This document shows positions 62,771 to 64,000 of a stretch of 64,000 nt of DNA, in pieces; the first letter of the stretch is position 1, and the number at the start of each line of letters is the position of its first letter. Below the pieces are notes generated by a model, which searched no databases, was not told the DNA's origin, and saw only the letters and a program-made list of their open reading frames with translations. This stretch comes from Catellatospora sp. KI3. GTDB lineage: Bacteria; Actinomycetota; Actinomycetes; Mycobacteriales; Micromonosporaceae. The translations under genes and the position numbers were made by a program. The DNA lies in contig NZ_JASAMB010000021.1 of the NCBI RefSeq assembly GCF_029948125.1, forward strand, positions 62,001-126,000, written 5' to 3'.

Positions 62771-64000
62771 TTAGCGCCAGTCGCGCGAGGCGGGCGTCGT
62801 GGCGATGTGGAGGGGAAGCACCTTGTCGGCCACCAGGTTGATCACTCCGGAGGCGCTCTCCAGCCGTCCGCGCACGATCAGCGCCGAGTTGAGCTGCACG
62901 ATCCTGCGGCTGCGGGCGAACAGGCCCGGTGAGCACACCACGTTGAGCATGCCGGTCTCGTCCTCCAGGTTGAGGAAGACGACCCCGCCCGCGGTGGCGG
63001 GCCGCTGCCGGTGCGTGACCAGGCCGCCGACGCTGATCCGGGCACCGGACTCGACGCCGGACAGCTGCGCCACGGGCAGCACGCCGTCGGCGTTGAGCCG
63101 CGGCCGTACCAGCCGGATGGGGTGGTCGTCCGGGGACAGCCCGGTCGCCCAGACGTCGGCGACCAGGCGCTCCACCTCATCCATGCCCGGCAGCATCGGC
63201 GCCTGCGTGCCCACCGCGGTGCCCGGCAGCCGGTCGGGGGTGTCGGTGGCGGCGGCCCCGGCGGCCCACAGCGCCGCGCGCCGGTCCAGGCCGAAGCAGG
63301 CGAAGGCGTCCGCGGTGGCCAGGGCCTCCAGCTGGGCGGCGGTCAGGCCGGTGCGCCGGGCCAGATCCGTCATGTCCGTGTACGGCCGGTCGCCGCGCGC
63401 CGCCACGATCCGCTCGGCCGCCTCCTCCCCCAGCGTGCGCACCGTGTCCAGGCCCAGCCGGACCACCGGGCCGCCCAGCCCCCACTTCGAGGGCGGCTCA
63501 CCCGGCGCGCTGCCCCACCGCGTACCCGGATCGCCCTCCAGGCCCGCCTTGACCCCGCTGGCGTTGACGTCGGGCCGCAGCACCCGCACCCCGTGCCGGC
63601 GCGCGTCGTCGACCAGCGACTGCGGCGAGTAGAAGCCCATCGGCTGCGCCCCGAGCAGCGCCGCGCAGAACGCCGCCGGGTGGTAGCGCTTGAGCCAGGC
63701 GCTGGCGTACACCAGGTAGGCGAAGCTCATCGCGTGGCTCTCCGGGAAGCCGTAGTTGGCGAACGCGGCGAGCTTGTTGAAGATGTCGTCGGCCAGCTCG
63801 CCGGTGATGCCGTTGCGGGCCATACCGTCATAGAGCCGGTCCTTGAGCCGCTCCATCCGCTCCATCGAGCGCTTGGACCCCATCGCCCGCCGCAGCTGGT
63901 CGGCCTCGGTCGGGGTGAAGTCGGCGACGTCGACGGCCAGCTGCATCATCTGCTCCTGGAACAGCGGCACGCCCAGGGTACGGGTCAGCGAGTTGCGCAT
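62771..64000 (-). CDS. dnaE2: Error-prone DNA polymerase DnaE2 (ImuC), C-terminal part
   Basis: 409 codons visible; the real start lies beyond base 64000 (the ATG at the edge is internal). The remainder starts within the alpha-subunit fingers (PLFQEQMMQLAVDVADFTPTEADQL, parts) and has LRRAMGSKRS, YGFPESHAMSFAYLVYASAWLKRYHP and an HhH (LDTVRTLGEEAAERIVAARG). The C-terminal OB fold (ISVGGLVTHRQRP) lacks the tau-binding extension found in replicative DnaE. SHAMSFAYLVYAS and the short C-terminus are typical of DnaE2, which works with ImuA/ImuB in induced mutagenesis. Confidence 0.9.
   Translation of the reverse strand: MRNSLTRTLGVPLFQEQMMQLAVDVADFTPTEADQLRRAMGSKRSMERMERLKDRLYDGMARNGITGELADDIFNKLAAFANYGFPESHAMSFAYLVYASAWLKRYHPAAFCAALLGAQPMGFYSPQSLVDDARRHGVRVLRPDVNASGVKAGLEGDPGTRWGSAPGEPPSKWGLGGPVVRLGLDTVRTLGEEAAERIVAARGDRPYTDMTDLARRTGLTAAQLEALATADAFACFGLDRRAALWAAGAAATDTPDRLPGTAVGTQAPMLPGMDEVERLVADVWATGLSPDDHPIRLVRPRLNADGVLPVAQLSGVESGARISVGGLVTHRQRPATAGGVVFLNLEDETGMLNVVCSPGLFARSRRIVQLNSALIVRGRLESASGVINLVADKVLPLHIATTPASRDWR

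Overview
The window is a high-GC chromosomal segment of an actinobacterium. The organism is most likely in or near the Micromonosporaceae. Three things suggest this: the gene order around the division and cell wall (dcw) cluster, the presence of wag31/divIVA, sepF, murT/gatD, a DUF3040 protein and an ESX-type (type VII secretion) toxin locus, and a meso-DAP-type MurE. The family assignment is an inference from gene content. No rRNA, tRNA, CRISPR array, integrase or transposase was seen.

Region 1 (1-9958) is the accessory part. One reading frame on the minus strand stays open from 8909 to the left edge (2969 codons, not finished). It begins with a WXG100-like ESX targeting domain, then a hydrophobic helical region, a Thr/Ala/Pro/Ser linker and a papain-fold (Tox-PL-like, glutamine deamidase type) domain. 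After these come serial copies of a ParB-like plus RelA/SpoT-like module. After each copy, in the +1 frame and behind a conserved GGAG, sits a small gene of about 100 codons. These four small paralogues (3590-3895, 1733-2065, 1127-1429, <1-277) are candidate immunity genes. The locus therefore looks like a polymorphic toxin with tandem toxin/immunity cassettes, but written as one uninterrupted frame with the immunity genes nested out of frame. A YbaB-like and an EspC/WXG100-like gene are divergent from it.

Region 2 (10000-23434, all minus) holds dnaE (replicative polymerase), a ParA/MinD-like ATPase, a membrane protein, rluD, lspA, a DksA-type zinc finger protein, a K+/H+ antiporter, a DUF167 protein, a membrane protein, wag31, yggT and sepF.

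Region 3 (23681-41440, all minus) is the dcw cluster. In transcription order it is mraZ, rsmH, ftsL, ftsI, murE, murF, mraY, murD, ftsW, murG, murC, ftsQ, ftsZ, yggS. Several stops and starts overlap. The mraZ promoter overlaps four repeats at exact 10-bp spacing, the expected MraZ autoregulatory site. The laccase-like ylmD gene often found between ftsZ and yggS is absent; a 53-bp palindromic repeat lies there.

Region 4 (41661-54546) contains a small secreted protein, murT-gatD (lipid II amidation) with a TVP38-type membrane protein, a VapB-like remnant, an AbiEi/DUF559-type gene bracketed by two 62-bp palindromes, leuS with a leucine leader peptide and attenuator, and a moxR-DUF58-transglutaminase operon.

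Region 5 (54771-64000) contains a DUF3040 protein, dinB, an alkaline-phosphatase-superfamily hydrolase, a methyltransferase, a PASTA lipoprotein, a secreted S1 protease, a DUF4097-type protein facing a MarR-like regulator, and the C-terminal part of a dnaE2-type error-prone polymerase that runs off the right edge.

Three families of short palindromic repeats (62, 53 and 62 bp) are scattered between genes, with seven copies in total. Large plus-strand frames opposite the giant toxin, dnaE and leuS were treated as antisense shadows.
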